64,000 bases of DNA, from contig CBDCZQ010000001.1 of the NCBI GenBank assembly GCA_965224575.1, positions 319,382-383,381 of the forward strand, in the 5' to 3' direction. This DNA is from QPIN01 sp965224575. GTDB lineage: Bacteria > Pseudomonadota > Gammaproteobacteria > Methylococcales > Methylomonadaceae. The notes under the pieces were generated by a model. It saw nothing but the letters and a program-made list of their open reading frames with translations, was not told where the DNA came from and did not search any database. Below are positions 46,499 through 56,042 of the stretch, piece by piece (the first letter of the stretch is position 1; every line of letters begins with the position of its first letter). Both the position numbers and the translations under genes were made by a program.

Positions 46499-48043
46499 TT
46501 AATGAAAGCTTTTTGGGCCACGAATATTTTCATGGGATTGAGGGAAAGTCGGCAGAGACTCTTTGCTTTCAGGCAATAATTGATCCTGGTTGCTTAGCAA
46601 AATGTCTTTGATGTGTTTAAGCCTGTACAAGCTGTTTTTATTGGCAATCGTGCAGGCTTTATTGAGTCGTTCTGCGGGATAACGTCTAGAGAGGTTGAGT
46701 AGCCCCAAACAGACTCTGTATGCCTGCTCCTCATGCTGTCTTTGTTTAAGTACCGTCTTAACCCAGACCAGGACTTCATCGCCTATGTCTTGCGCCCAGT
46801 TCATTAACTGCCCGGGTGTCCATTTGTGATGTTTTTCATGTTTAACAGGCATATGTTCAGGCACTGCGGTCATTCCGGCGTAATATTTTCTAGCATGGCT
46901 AAAAATGCGTTTATTGTGGAAGTACAGCTCAATCAAATACTCTTTGGCATGCAGCTCTAGTTTTTCTCCAACCAGATGATGAGGAACAGAGTAAAAATGA
47001 TTGTCATATTCGATATGGTAATCAATATTGACCTTAACCGTTTTAATCTCAGTGTATTGATAAGCTTGCTTAGGCAGAGGTAGCAGTGCAGGCTTATCTA
47101 TTGAATCAAACCAGTGTTGTCGTGTCCCTTTAAGCTGTTTAAACGGTTTATTATTCACTTCTTTCAATAGTGCCTTAATGCAAACATTGAGTTCTGCCAA
47201 AGAGAAAAAAGTATGATGCCTTAATCTAGCGAGAATCCAGCGCTCTATGATTTGAACACCGACTTCTGCCTTGGCTTTGTCTTTGGGTTTCAGGGGTCTT
47301 GCAGGCACCAGTGCGGTCCCATAATGTGCCGCGAGTTGTTGGTATGAAGGATTAAGCTCTGGATCATAACGGCAGGCTTTAGTGACCCCGCTTTTTAAAT
47401 TATCGGGGACCACAATATCTGGCACACCCCCGATAAAGTTAAAGGCGCGGACATGACTGTTAATCCAGTCAGGTAGCTTTTGACTCCAGGTTGCTTCACA
47501 GAAGGTGTAATTGGAAGCGCCTAAAACAGCCACAAAGATTTGCGCTGTTTTAATTTCGCCAGTGGCATGACCGACTATGGGGACTGTCTGGCCTGCATAA
47601 TCCACAAACAACTTTTCGCCAGCTTTGTGGGTTTGGCGCATTGAGCGCTTTTGTTTCTTTAACCAGTTTTGATACAGCATGCAATATTGTGGATAGCTGT
47701 AACAGCGATTGGGATATTGCTGGGTATATTCTTCCCACAATAAATGCTTGGTCATTCCCTTTCGTTTAAGTTCCTGGTGAACCTCTATCCAGTCGGGCAA
47801 TTGGAACTGGCCCGATTGACGGGTATCTGCTTCAGGATAAAACTGACAGGCAAGCTGTTGATCATTGAGTTGTTCGATTGTTTCCCAGTTAAGCCCCAGT
47901 TCTTCAGCTTTGCTGGTAACCTTTTGTACAGCTCCCAAGCTTAACCTGAGACTTGCTTTTATTTGACGCAGGCTAAGCTTAGCATTTAGTCGCAGTCGTA
48001 ATACTTCTCGTAATTGTCGCATTGATATTCTCTTTGTTGCCAT
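46499..48043 (-). CDS. istA: IS21 IstA transposase
   Basis: 514 residues. N-terminal helix-turn-helix region MRQLREVLRLRLNAKLSLRQIKASLRLSLGAVQ. DDE catalytic core from about 140: KLFVDYAGQTVPIV (first Asp), GGVPDIVVPDNLKSGVT (second Asp), KPKDKAKAEVGVQIIERWIL (Glu). C-terminal beta domain. Length and order normal for IS21; intact. Confidence 0.96.
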   Translation of the reverse strand: MATKRISMRQLREVLRLRLNAKLSLRQIKASLRLSLGAVQKVTSKAEELGLNWETIEQLNDQQLACQFYPEADTRQSGQFQLPDWIEVHQELKRKGMTKHLLWEEYTQQYPNRCYSYPQYCMLYQNWLKKQKRSMRQTHKAGEKLFVDYAGQTVPIVGHATGEIKTAQIFVAVLGASNYTFCEATWSQKLPDWINSHVRAFNFIGGVPDIVVPDNLKSGVTKACRYDPELNPSYQQLAAHYGTALVPARPLKPKDKAKAEVGVQIIERWILARLRHHTFFSLAELNVCIKALLKEVNNKPFKQLKGTRQHWFDSIDKPALLPLPKQAYQYTEIKTVKVNIDYHIEYDNHFYSVPHHLVGEKLELHAKEYLIELYFHNKRIFSHARKYYAGMTAVPEHMPVKHEKHHKWTPGQLMNWAQDIGDEVLVWVKTVLKQRQHEEQAYRVCLGLLNLSRRYPAERLNKACTIANKNSLYRLKHIKDILLSNQDQLLPESKESLPTFPQSHENIRGPKSFH

Positions 48044-49248
48044 TACCTTTCCTCATATAAAAATCAGGTAGGTTAGCAGTGGTCGGAATCAATGCGTGGA
48101 AAGGATTCTGATTGATCGTGAACACCTATTCTGGAAAAGTCGCAAAAGTGTTCACGATGAAACCAGAATAAGCGTTCACGATGGTGCAGTATGGGTGTTC
48201 ACGATGGGCCAGAATCGGTGTTCACGATGAACCAGAATATGCACTTTCGGCTATCACCAGGGGAAATGGATCAGCGCTGTTTGCGAATATATTAAAGCAG
48301 AGTAGTACGGCTCCTGCGTTGTTCGCAAGAAACTCCGGTTCTGGTCCCGCCGCGCAATTCGATCGTGGTGACGTTCGGATCCTCAACGGTAATCTAGGCA
48401 TTGGCACTTCGGCGCCGGATGCAAAACTTTCTGTTGTTGGCAAAGAGAATGTGTTGAATGGAACGCTTAGCAGGATAAAGGTTGATAACCCGGACACTGC
48501 GTTGCGACCATTGGATGTAACGACAAATGGTAAAAGCCAAGCGGCTTTTTTGGCGATCGCAAATCCTGATAACAATCTTGCCGCATTGGAAATTCACTCA
48601 GACAGCAAGGGTGGGGCACTGTTTGCTTTTGCCAATGGACCGACTGGAAACGCGGGTTTTTTTCGAATATTCAATCAGGACAGCGATAGCGATGCAATAG
48701 GTGGGCAGACCGATGGTAGCGGTAGTGCCATCTCCGGTGTTAATACAGGTTCTGGCCGGGCTGGCTTTTTTGAGGTGGAGGACACCCAAAATGCCAGCCC
48801 GGCCATAGAAGTGACAACTCAGGGTACGGGCCCAGCCGGACTGTTTAATGGGGATGTTGTTGTAAACGGAACGCTGTCGAAATCGGCTGGGCAATTTCAA
48901 ATTGACCATCCGCTTGACCCGGATAATAAGTATCTTAATCACTCTTTTGTCGAGAGTTCGGAGATGATGAACATCTACTCTGGGATCGTGACTCTTGATG
49001 AGAACGGGCAGGCACAAATATCCCTGCCAGATTGGTTCGAAGCACTGAATAAAGACATCCGTTATCAATTGACTCCAGTAGGCGCCGCCGCGCCACAGTT
49101 GCATATCTCACAAGAGTACGACCAGGACCATTTCAAGGTAGCGGGAGGTCACCCAGAGCTAAAAGTTTCTTGGCAGGTGACAGGGGTACGACAGGATGCC
49201 TATGCTAACGCCCATAGGATTCAGGTGGAAGAGCCTAAACATCGTTGA

Positions 49249-49479
49249 CAGGTGGCCTAATGGCACATATCGGGTAACCAAGAAGAGGAATTACTTGAAA
49301 CCTTTACCGTATTGATGGTCAAAATGGTACTTGCGCGTCAAATACAGCACTAAAGGATACATAGGGTCTAAGCTAAACCCTGATGGCGGTAAGAAGGCAC
49401 ACCAGCCTTTCTCAACTGAACCAGTCACTGGATTCTAAGCATATCGGTATCTCGTTGGAAATAATGCATCGTGCGTTAA
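49249..49479. other. Stretch without recognised feature
   Basis: About 230 bp downstream of the fibre gene up to a truncated attC; no terminator or gene seen. It probably holds the right junction of the 10-kb non-cassette segment. Confidence 0.35.
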
Positions 49480-49533
49480 TCGCGATAAACTACGCATAAG
49501 AAGAACTAAGGCAAGTTGATTTGCTCGTTATAA
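49480..49533 (-). repeat. Truncated attC (type B right half)
   Basis: Only GCGATAAACTACGCATAAG...GGCAAGTTGATTTGCTCGTTATAA remains; the left arm is missing. The cut falls at the edge of the non-cassette segment. Confidence 0.65.
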
Positions 49534-49853
49534 AAATTAAGCAAGTTCCATTTCTTCTGCTCTTTGCTTTTTTGATCGCATGGCAGTCGTCAGAGCTTCC
49601 TTTTTCAGCACTCAATTTCGCAAAATATCAGAATTTCGCTTTTGCTCTTTCTCAATCCTTTGGTATTCCGTCGAGCTTACTTTCTCCGTACTCACCTTGG
49701 CAAACATCAAGACTCGCTTTGCTTTTTCACAGGCTTATGTTTTCCACATCCGCGTTAGCTTTTTCACATCAAACCTTGATTCACAGCACTCAATTTTCCG
49801 CTCTTTCAACAATAGATTATTTTTCCACTTCTTACCTTCTCAGAAGGCTATAA
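49534..49853 (-). repeat. Non-coding repeat cassette R15
   Basis: Repeat family with head hairpin variant ACCTTCTCAGAAGGC near 49833-49848. It directly precedes copy 2 of the IS91-type cassette. Confidence 0.72.
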
Positions 49854-50156
49854 CTACTTAGCATTTATACGTTGTGCGCAGCATTACGTATAAATGTTTG
49901 TTGGACAAATTCACTTGGATTGTCTCACTACTTTAATATAAAGGAAATTGTTTTTTGATAACTAAAGCGAAAGAGAGTTTCCTTAAATCTCTGTGAGAGG
50001 TATTTTCTGAGTAAACAGCGATATATCAAGTCTAACCACAGGTTTTTATCATCTACTGCGACTCATTATGTCCCTTTTTTGTGCGATAGACAATAACAAT
50101 CCCTCAACCTGTTAAGTTGCTTTTTTCACCTTAAAGCAGTCGGACTTAGCTATTGA

Positions 50157-51362
50157 TTAGGCTAACAGTTGTCGTCGGTGCTTGAATGAAGGGATTTGAT
50201 AGATACTTCGCATATTGCCTTGATGACAGGCCGGACATAAACAAGCCAGTTTCTCAGGTTCAGTGGGTTTTACCATTTTAATATGCCTTGACAGAGCCCC
50301 TGTTATCTTGAGTAATTGACGGACAAGTCTCACGCGAACCTGACGAACACAGTTGGCCAAAAAACCAAAATGTCGAATACGCATAAAGCCATTGGGTAAA
50401 ACATGCATCAGGAAACGACGGAGGAACTCAATACCTTCTAGCTTCATAATCTTTTTCCGATTGTGATCGGCATAATCTTTCCAGTGAAAATAAACAAAGT
50501 GTTCATCAACTTTTATAATCCGGTAATTGCTGATAGCAATTCGGTACGTATAGCGAGAAAGATATTTCACTACGGTTTCAGGGTTCTGCAAATAAGGCTT
50601 GATGTAAATTGACCATTTTTTACTCATCACTGTCTCCAGGGTGCTATTGACCTCATTGGCTCGGGTGATACGGAATAGTTGACCTTGCTGATAGGCACTT
50701 CTGAGCAGACTAACCATCTTGCCACGAAAGACTTTTTTTAATGCATTAACGGGGTACAGATAATCACTCTGTGTGGTCTCAATGGCATCCTGTCCTTCTT
50801 TAAGTGCCAGACCGGGAATAAGACAATGGATATGGACATGGTGTTGTAAAGTCTGCCCCCAGGTATGCAGAACACAGGTCACCCCCAGTTGCCCTCGTAA
50901 ACGTTTATGCGTTCTGGAGAACAGCGAAAGTGTTTGCCAAATGGCTTTAAAAAAGAGTGAATACATCTCTTTGGGATGCAATTGACACCAGCCGTTTAAC
51001 TCATGAGGCAAGGTAAAAACCAAGTGGTAATAACGAACAGGCAGCAATGCATCCAGTTGTTTGTCTTCCCATTGCTCTGAAGCCTTTTGTTTACAGCGTG
51101 GACAATGACGATTGCCACAACTGTGATAAAGCCGTTGTTCATAACCACAAGCTGTACACTGACTGTCTTCGCCACCAAGACTTTCAGTCTGGCACTGTAT
51201 AATACTTTGGCAAACACTGGCCTGTTCGGGAGTCAATTGGTAGTGTTGACGGTAAACTGGCAAGAAATCTTGAATAACCTGAGCCATATCTGCTGCTGTA
51301 GATTTAAAATGCGTCACCTTGCACCTCCAGTTTTGTCCGCATAATGGTTTCATCAGGGACAA
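50157..51362 (-). CDS. tnpA: IS91-family HUH transposase (copy 2)
   Basis: Identical in translation to the copy at 36467-37672, with the same zinc cluster, HUH motif and Tyr region. Intact. Confidence 0.93.
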   Translation of the reverse strand: MSLMKPLCGQNWRCKVTHFKSTAADMAQVIQDFLPVYRQHYQLTPEQASVCQSIIQCQTESLGGEDSQCTACGYEQRLYHSCGNRHCPRCKQKASEQWEDKQLDALLPVRYYHLVFTLPHELNGWCQLHPKEMYSLFFKAIWQTLSLFSRTHKRLRGQLGVTCVLHTWGQTLQHHVHIHCLIPGLALKEGQDAIETTQSDYLYPVNALKKVFRGKMVSLLRSAYQQGQLFRITRANEVNSTLETVMSKKWSIYIKPYLQNPETVVKYLSRYTYRIAISNYRIIKVDEHFVYFHWKDYADHNRKKIMKLEGIEFLRRFLMHVLPNGFMRIRHFGFLANCVRQVRVRLVRQLLKITGALSRHIKMVKPTEPEKLACLCPACHQGNMRSIYQIPSFKHRRQLLA

Positions 51363-52194
51363 ACTCCGCTAACAGGTCAGAAGCCATGACTTCAGAACGA
51401 GTGGGAATCCAATGGAGATATTTCTGTGTGATCCTGATATCACTATGCCCCAGAAATTGTTGTAATTGATGAATCGGAAGTCCGTGTTCCAGTTGATGAG
51501 TGGCATAGGCATGTCTCAGGCTGTGAATGCCTCCCACTTTTTGAATACCGGCAGTCAGTTTGGCTTTAGTAAACATTTTTTGCACACTGGTGACCCCCAG
51601 TGCTTTTTTCTGTTGTTGACAAGAACAAAATAAGAAGTGATTAGGGTGCCAGGCTTGCCAGTAAACCCTCAGCAATGACAACAAACTGGCTGACAGAGGA
51701 ACGACGCGATCTTTTCTTCCCTTACCCTGAACCACTCGCAGCAATAAATGTTCTGAATCAATATCATTCTGAGTTAAAGCCACGAGTTCACTGACTCTCA
51801 AACCACAGCCATAACACAGGCTTAAAAGTGTGAGATGTTTGAGCTGATGTGTCGCCTGCAAAATGGCATAAACTTCTTGCTGAGTCAGTAATACGGGGAT
51901 CTTTTGAGGTCGCTTAGGTAAAGGAATATCAAGAAAAAAGTCTTCTTTTTCCAACACATGGTGATAACAAAACTTGAGAGCCATCAATGTTTGATGCACG
52001 GTAGAGGCTGACCATTTTCGTTGAGCCGCTGTTGCCATAAGCCAGGACTTCACTTCTTCGGAACAGATCCGTTCAGGTGAACGATGATAATAAGTACTGA
52101 GGCTGGTCACCGCTTTAAGATAAATCCGGTGTGTTTTAGGCGCATATTGTCTGAAAGTCATCAGATCAATCATTTTTTGACGTAAAGGGGTCAT
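51304..52194 (-). CDS. Tyrosine recombinase of the IS91-type cassette (copy 2)
   Basis: Identical in translation to 37614-38504; catalytic Arg133, Lys158, His224, Arg227, His250 and Tyr259 present. Confidence 0.93.
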   Translation of the reverse strand: MTPLRQKMIDLMTFRQYAPKTHRIYLKAVTSLSTYYHRSPERICSEEVKSWLMATAAQRKWSASTVHQTLMALKFCYHHVLEKEDFFLDIPLPKRPQKIPVLLTQQEVYAILQATHQLKHLTLLSLCYGCGLRVSELVALTQNDIDSEHLLLRVVQGKGRKDRVVPLSASLLSLLRVYWQAWHPNHFLFCSCQQQKKALGVTSVQKMFTKAKLTAGIQKVGGIHSLRHAYATHQLEHGLPIHQLQQFLGHSDIRITQKYLHWIPTRSEVMASDLLAEFVPDETIMRTKLEVQGDAF

Positions 52195-52344
52195 ATTGAT
52201 TCTCCTTATTCAATTTAAAAAGGAGATTTCAGTATCAAACTAATGGATGTTTATTACGAGTAATTTAAGGGGGAAGAGGTGATTAGAAAAGCTAAAGGCT
52301 AAGGGAGGAGGCTCGAAAGCTACCGCGATAGCGGTTTTGTTCAA

Positions 52345-52428
52345 CGCCTGCATCAGATGCTGCCAAAAGTGGAGTGGAGCGATAGCGGAACGGAGCTTTT
52401 GGCAGTCAGCTGGATGCATTGGTTATAT
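52345..52428 (-). repeat. attC site (type D)
   Basis: AACGCCTGCATCAGATGCTGCC and GGCAGTCAGCTGGATGCATTGGTTATAT arms; inner AAAAGTGGAG...GGAGCTTTT. Abuts IS91-type copy 2. Confidence 0.88.
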
Positions 52429-52689
52429 GTTTTTTGCTTTAAGCGGAAACCTTTCTGGGTATTCAATAATCTCTTCTGTTAAATCGACATCAATATCAGG
52501 CCAATAAAAATGTCCTGTAGACTGCTCTTCTACATTTATGATCGATTTAATAGCTTGGTCTTTAAACCAAGGAAAATTATCATATGGCATGAATAGCTCT
52601 TTATTATGAGCTAAAAGCCATACTCCATGTGTTGAGATATTTGTGACCTCAACAGCTAAAGTGCTGTTGCCATGCGCTAACGAGCTCAT
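52423..52689 (-). CDS. DUF2442-family protein
   Basis: 88 residues: AVEVTNISTHGVWLLAHNKELFMPYDNFPWFKDQAIKSIINVEEQSTGHFYWPDIDVDLTEEIIEYPERFPL is the DUF2442 pattern (V..I...G.W......E..L.....PWF......I......G..L.WP..D.D.....I..P..FP). Its start overlaps the upstream DUF4160 gene by 41 bp. DUF4160/DUF2442 pairs are widespread and suspected toxin-antitoxin modules. The stop lies in the attC. Confidence 0.88.
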   Translation of the reverse strand: MSSLAHGNSTLAVEVTNISTHGVWLLAHNKELFMPYDNFPWFKDQAIKSIINVEEQSTGHFYWPDIDVDLTEEIIEYPERFPLKAKNI

Positions 52690-52888
52690 TGTAGTGAACC
52701 TCTACTAATAATTCGATTTCTTTAAGTTGTTTTCTTGAGTGATTATAGTTCTTTGCGAGCTCAATTTCTGGCTTTAGCCAAAATTTTGTTTCACCATCCC
52801 CTGACACCACATGAACATGCATTCGCTCTTCTTCTCTTGAAAAGAAGAAAAATCTATATCCATCTTCTCTAAAGACTGTAGGACTCAT
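52649..52888 (-). CDS. DUF4160-family protein
   Basis: 79 residues: MSPTVFREDGYRFFFFSREEERMHVHVVSGDGETKFWLKPEIELAKNYNHSRKQLKEIELLVEVHYNELVSAWQQHF matches DUF4160 (R..G.R..F.S.E..R.HVHV....G.AKFWL.P...LA...G.....L..I...V......L...W..HF). Partner of the overlapping DUF2442 gene. Confidence 0.9.
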   Translation of the reverse strand: MSPTVFREDGYRFFFFSREEERMHVHVVSGDGETKFWLKPEIELAKNYNHSRKQLKEIELLVEVHYNELVSAWQQHFSC

Positions 52889-52907
52889 GTTTTACCAAAC
52901 CCAATTG

Positions 52908-53399
52908 TCATGTATTACTCAATATTTTTTGCCAAAATAATGCTTTACCCATCTTGGGGTCAAGCTCGTAATCAGAAAACCCAAACTTATTATATGATGA
53001 CCTTGCAATCTGATTTCCTTCTAAAACTTCTAATGTGAGCTTGCAACAACCTTTGGAAATTGCAATATCTTCAACCCTCTCTAGCATTTTTTGGCTAAGG
53101 CCTTTCCCTCTATACTCTTTCAAAACTATTATATCGTGAATATTTATTAGTGGCTTGCAAGAAAATGTAGAGAACTGCTCAAAACAGTTCACTAAACCAG
53201 CAGCAATACCATCAACATAACTAACGATGCTGAATGCATAAGGAAGTTTTGATAATTCTTTGGCAATATTATTTCTAACCTCTTCAGTAAGTGGTTTACC
53301 GCTACCCATTGGATCCGATGCATAGGAATCCATCAAAAAAGCTATTTCCTTAGCATGCTTCTCGTTCAAGTAATTAGCTTTTACAATTTCTATACTCAT
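52908..53399 (-). CDS. GNAT-family acetyltransferase
   Basis: 163 residues. Binding loop LKEYRGKGLSQKMLERVEDIAISKGCCKLTLEV (R-G-K-G-L-S), then GNQIARSSYNKFGFSDYELDPKMGKALFWQK. First gene of a three-gene cassette (with DUF4160 and DUF2442) bounded by IS91-type copies 2 and 3. Its start is about 30 bp from the cassette 5' end. Substrate unknown. Confidence 0.9.
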   Translation of the reverse strand: MSIEIVKANYLNEKHAKEIAFLMDSYASDPMGSGKPLTEEVRNNIAKELSKLPYAFSIVSYVDGIAAGLVNCFEQFSTFSCKPLINIHDIIVLKEYRGKGLSQKMLERVEDIAISKGCCKLTLEVLEGNQIARSSYNKFGFSDYELDPKMGKALFWQKILSNT

Positions 53400-53732
53400 T
53401 CATATTTTAGATACGGGTTTTACATATAACTACTTAGCATTTATACGTTGTGCGCAGCATTACGTATAAATGTTTGTTGGACAAATTCACTTGGATTGTC
53501 TCACTACTTTAATATAAAGGAAATTGTTTTTTGATAACTAAAGCGAAAGAGAGTTTCCTTAAATCTCTGTGAGAGGTATTTTCTGAGTAAACAGCGATAT
53601 ATCAAGTCTAACCACAGGTTTTTATCATCTACTGCGACTCATTATGTCCCTTTTTTGTGCGATAGACAATAACAATCCCTCAACCTGTTAAGTTGCTTTT
53701 TTCACCTTAAAGCAGTCGGACTTAGCTATTGA

Positions 53733-54938
53733 TTAGGCTAACAGTTGTCGTCGGTGCTTGAATGAAGGGATTTGATAGATACTTCGCATATTGCCTTGAT
53801 GACAGGCCGGACATAAACAAGCCAGTTTCTCAGGTTCAGTGGGTTTTACCATTTTAATATGCCTTGACAGAGCCCCTGTTATCTTGAGTAATTGACGGAC
53901 AAGTCTCACGCGAACCTGACGAACACAGTTGGCCAAAAAACCAAAATGTCGAATACGCATAAAGCCATTGGGTAAAACATGCATCAGGAAACGACGGAGG
54001 AACTCAATACCTTCTAGCTTCATAATCTTTTTCCGATTGTGATCGGCATAATCTTTCCAGTGAAAATAAACAAAGTGTTCATCAACTTTTATAATCCGGT
54101 AATTGCTGATAGCAATTCGGTACGTATAGCGAGAAAGATATTTCACTACGGTTTCAGGGTTCTGCAAATAAGGCTTGATGTAAATTGACCATTTTTTACT
54201 CATCACTGTCTCCAGGGTGCTATTGACCTCATTGGCTCGGGTGATACGGAATAGTTGACCTTGCTGATAGGCACTTCTGAGCAGACTAACCATCTTGCCA
54301 CGAAAGACTTTTTTTAATGCATTAACGGGGTACAGATAATCACTCTGTGTGGTCTCAATGGCATCCTGTCCTTCTTTAAGTGCCAGACCGGGAATAAGAC
54401 AATGGATATGGACATGGTGTTGTAAAGTCTGCCCCCAGGTATGCAGAACACAGGTCACCCCCAGTTGCCCTCGTAAACGTTTATGCGTTCTGGAGAACAG
54501 CGAAAGTGTTTGCCAAATGGCTTTAAAAAAGAGTGAATACATCTCTTTGGGATGCAATTGACACCAGCCGTTTAACTCATGAGGCAAGGTAAAAACCAAG
54601 TGGTAATAACGAACAGGCAGCAATGCATCCAGTTGTTTGTCTTCCCATTGCTCTGAAGCCTTTTGTTTACAGCGTGGACAATGACGATTGCCACAACTGT
54701 GATAAAGCCGTTGTTCATAACCACAAGCTGTACACTGACTGTCTTCGCCACCAAGACTTTCAGTCTGGCACTGTATAATACTTTGGCAAACACTGGCCTG
54801 TTCGGGAGTCAATTGGTAGTGTTGACGGTAAACTGGCAAGAAATCTTGAATAACCTGAGCCATATCTGCTGCTGTAGATTTAAAATGCGTCACCTTGCAC
54901 CTCCAGTTTTGTCCGCATAATGGTTTCATCAGGGACAA
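53733..54938 (-). CDS. tnpA: IS91-family HUH transposase (copy 3)
   Basis: Identical in translation to the copy at 36467-37672; intact. Confidence 0.93.
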   Translation of the reverse strand: MSLMKPLCGQNWRCKVTHFKSTAADMAQVIQDFLPVYRQHYQLTPEQASVCQSIIQCQTESLGGEDSQCTACGYEQRLYHSCGNRHCPRCKQKASEQWEDKQLDALLPVRYYHLVFTLPHELNGWCQLHPKEMYSLFFKAIWQTLSLFSRTHKRLRGQLGVTCVLHTWGQTLQHHVHIHCLIPGLALKEGQDAIETTQSDYLYPVNALKKVFRGKMVSLLRSAYQQGQLFRITRANEVNSTLETVMSKKWSIYIKPYLQNPETVVKYLSRYTYRIAISNYRIIKVDEHFVYFHWKDYADHNRKKIMKLEGIEFLRRFLMHVLPNGFMRIRHFGFLANCVRQVRVRLVRQLLKITGALSRHIKMVKPTEPEKLACLCPACHQGNMRSIYQIPSFKHRRQLLA

Positions 54939-55770
54939 ACTCCGCTAACAGGTCAGAAGCCATGACTTCAGAACGAGTGGGAATCCAATGGAGATATTTC
55001 TGTGTGATCCTGATATCACTATGCCCCAGAAATTGTTGTAATTGATGAATCGGAAGTCCGTGTTCCAGTTGATGAGTGGCATAGGCATGTCTCAGGCTGT
55101 GAATGCCTCCCACTTTTTGAATACCGGCAGTCAGTTTGGCTTTAGTAAACATTTTTTGCACACTGGTGACCCCCAGTGCTTTTTTCTGTTGTTGACAAGA
55201 ACAAAATAAGAAGTGATTAGGGTGCCAGGCTTGCCAGTAAACCCTCAGCAATGACAACAAACTGGCTGACAGAGGAACGACGCGATCTTTTCTTCCCTTA
55301 CCCTGAACCACTCGCAGCAATAAATGTTCTGAATCAATATCATTCTGAGTTAAAGCCACGAGTTCACTGACTCTCAAACCACAGCCATAACACAGGCTTA
55401 AAAGTGTGAGATGTTTGAGCTGATGTGTCGCCTGCAAAATGGCATAAACTTCTTGCTGAGTCAGTAATACGGGGATCTTTTGAGGTCGCTTAGGTAAAGG
55501 AATATCAAGAAAAAAGTCTTCTTTTTCCAACACATGGTGATAACAAAACTTGAGAGCCATCAATGTTTGATGCACGGTAGAGGCTGACCATTTTCGTTGA
55601 GCCGCTGTTGCCATAAGCCAGGACTTCACTTCTTCGGAACAGATCCGTTCAGGTGAACGATGATAATAAGTACTGAGGCTGGTCACCGCTTTAAGATAAA
55701 TCCGGTGTGTTTTAGGCGCATATTGTCTGAAAGTCATCAGATCAATCATTTTTTGACGTAAAGGGGTCAT
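54880..55770 (-). CDS. Tyrosine recombinase of the IS91-type cassette (copy 3)
   Basis: Identical in translation to 37614-38504; all catalytic residues present. Confidence 0.93.
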   Translation of the reverse strand: MTPLRQKMIDLMTFRQYAPKTHRIYLKAVTSLSTYYHRSPERICSEEVKSWLMATAAQRKWSASTVHQTLMALKFCYHHVLEKEDFFLDIPLPKRPQKIPVLLTQQEVYAILQATHQLKHLTLLSLCYGCGLRVSELVALTQNDIDSEHLLLRVVQGKGRKDRVVPLSASLLSLLRVYWQAWHPNHFLFCSCQQQKKALGVTSVQKMFTKAKLTAGIQKVGGIHSLRHAYATHQLEHGLPIHQLQQFLGHSDIRITQKYLHWIPTRSEVMASDLLAEFVPDETIMRTKLEVQGDAF

Positions 55771-55920
55771 ATTGATTCTCCTTATTCAATTTAAAAAGGA
55801 GATTTCAGTATCAAACTAATGGATGTTTATTACGAGTAATTTAAGGGGGAAGAGGTGATTAGAAAAGCTAAAGGCTAAGGGAGGAGGCTCGAAAGCTACC
55901 GCGATAGCGGTTTTGTTCAA

Positions 55921-56013
55921 CGCCCGCATCACTTGACGCAAAAAGGGGCGCAAATTTTGCGATAGCAAAAATTTGTGACGCTTTTTACGGTCAAGTGGAT
56001 GCGATTGTTAGAC
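55921..56013 (-). repeat. attC site (type D)
   Basis: AACGCCCGCATCACTTGACG and GGTCAAGTGGATGCGATTGTTAGAC arms; the right core GTTAGAC matches the GTTRRRY consensus exactly. Abuts IS91-type copy 3. Confidence 0.92.
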
Positions 56014-56042
56014 TTTTTAAATATTCTACTTGACTAAATTAC

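Larger units (their letters stand above)
45621..48240 (-). mobile_element. IS21-family insertion sequence
   Basis: About 2620 bp with IstA and IstB. Ends ATATTCTGGT and complement, each followed inward by several copies of CATCGTGAACAC (four at the right end), the multiple terminal sites typical of IS21. Flanks GCGCTTTCTGC (left) and GCACTTTCGGC (right) look like a diverged or imperfect target duplication, so exact ends are uncertain by a few bases. Confidence 0.9.
44590..49248 (+). pseudogene. Secreted fibre-like repeat protein, split by IS21
   Basis: Signal peptide MKLNLIMRSIFNLILLTLSFFMLTANIYA (ATG 44590; the frame to 44524 lacks an RBS). Then EGDPEKIHACVRQNGRVRVVQPNNDC and a series of tail-fibre-like units ending V-G-I-G/T (NVGIGRPQPTDKLSV, NLGVGTSITDAKLSV, NLGIGTSAPDAKLSV), as in trimeric fibres with LGIGT repeats. 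A unit of about 257 bp (from 45276) is tandemly repeated almost unchanged. The IS21 at 45621-48240 sits in the second unit at LSA/LSAITRGNG. The C-terminal part is LPDWFEALNKDIRYQLTPVGAAAPQLHIS. Without the IS about 680 residues. Confidence 0.85.
49854..52344 (-). mobile_element. IS91-transposase/tyrosine-recombinase gene cassette, copy 2
   Basis: 2491 bp, same boundaries as copy 1 (attC at 49850-49906, head TTGAAC at 52339-52344). Lies between repeat cassette R15 and the DUF2442/DUF4160/GNAT cassette. Confidence 0.85.
53430..55920 (-). mobile_element. IS91-transposase/tyrosine-recombinase gene cassette, copy 3
   Basis: 2491 bp, attC at 53426-53482, head TTGAAC ending at 55920. Same boundaries as copy 1. 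Neighbours are the GNAT cassette (left) and a type D attC (right). Confidence 0.85.
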
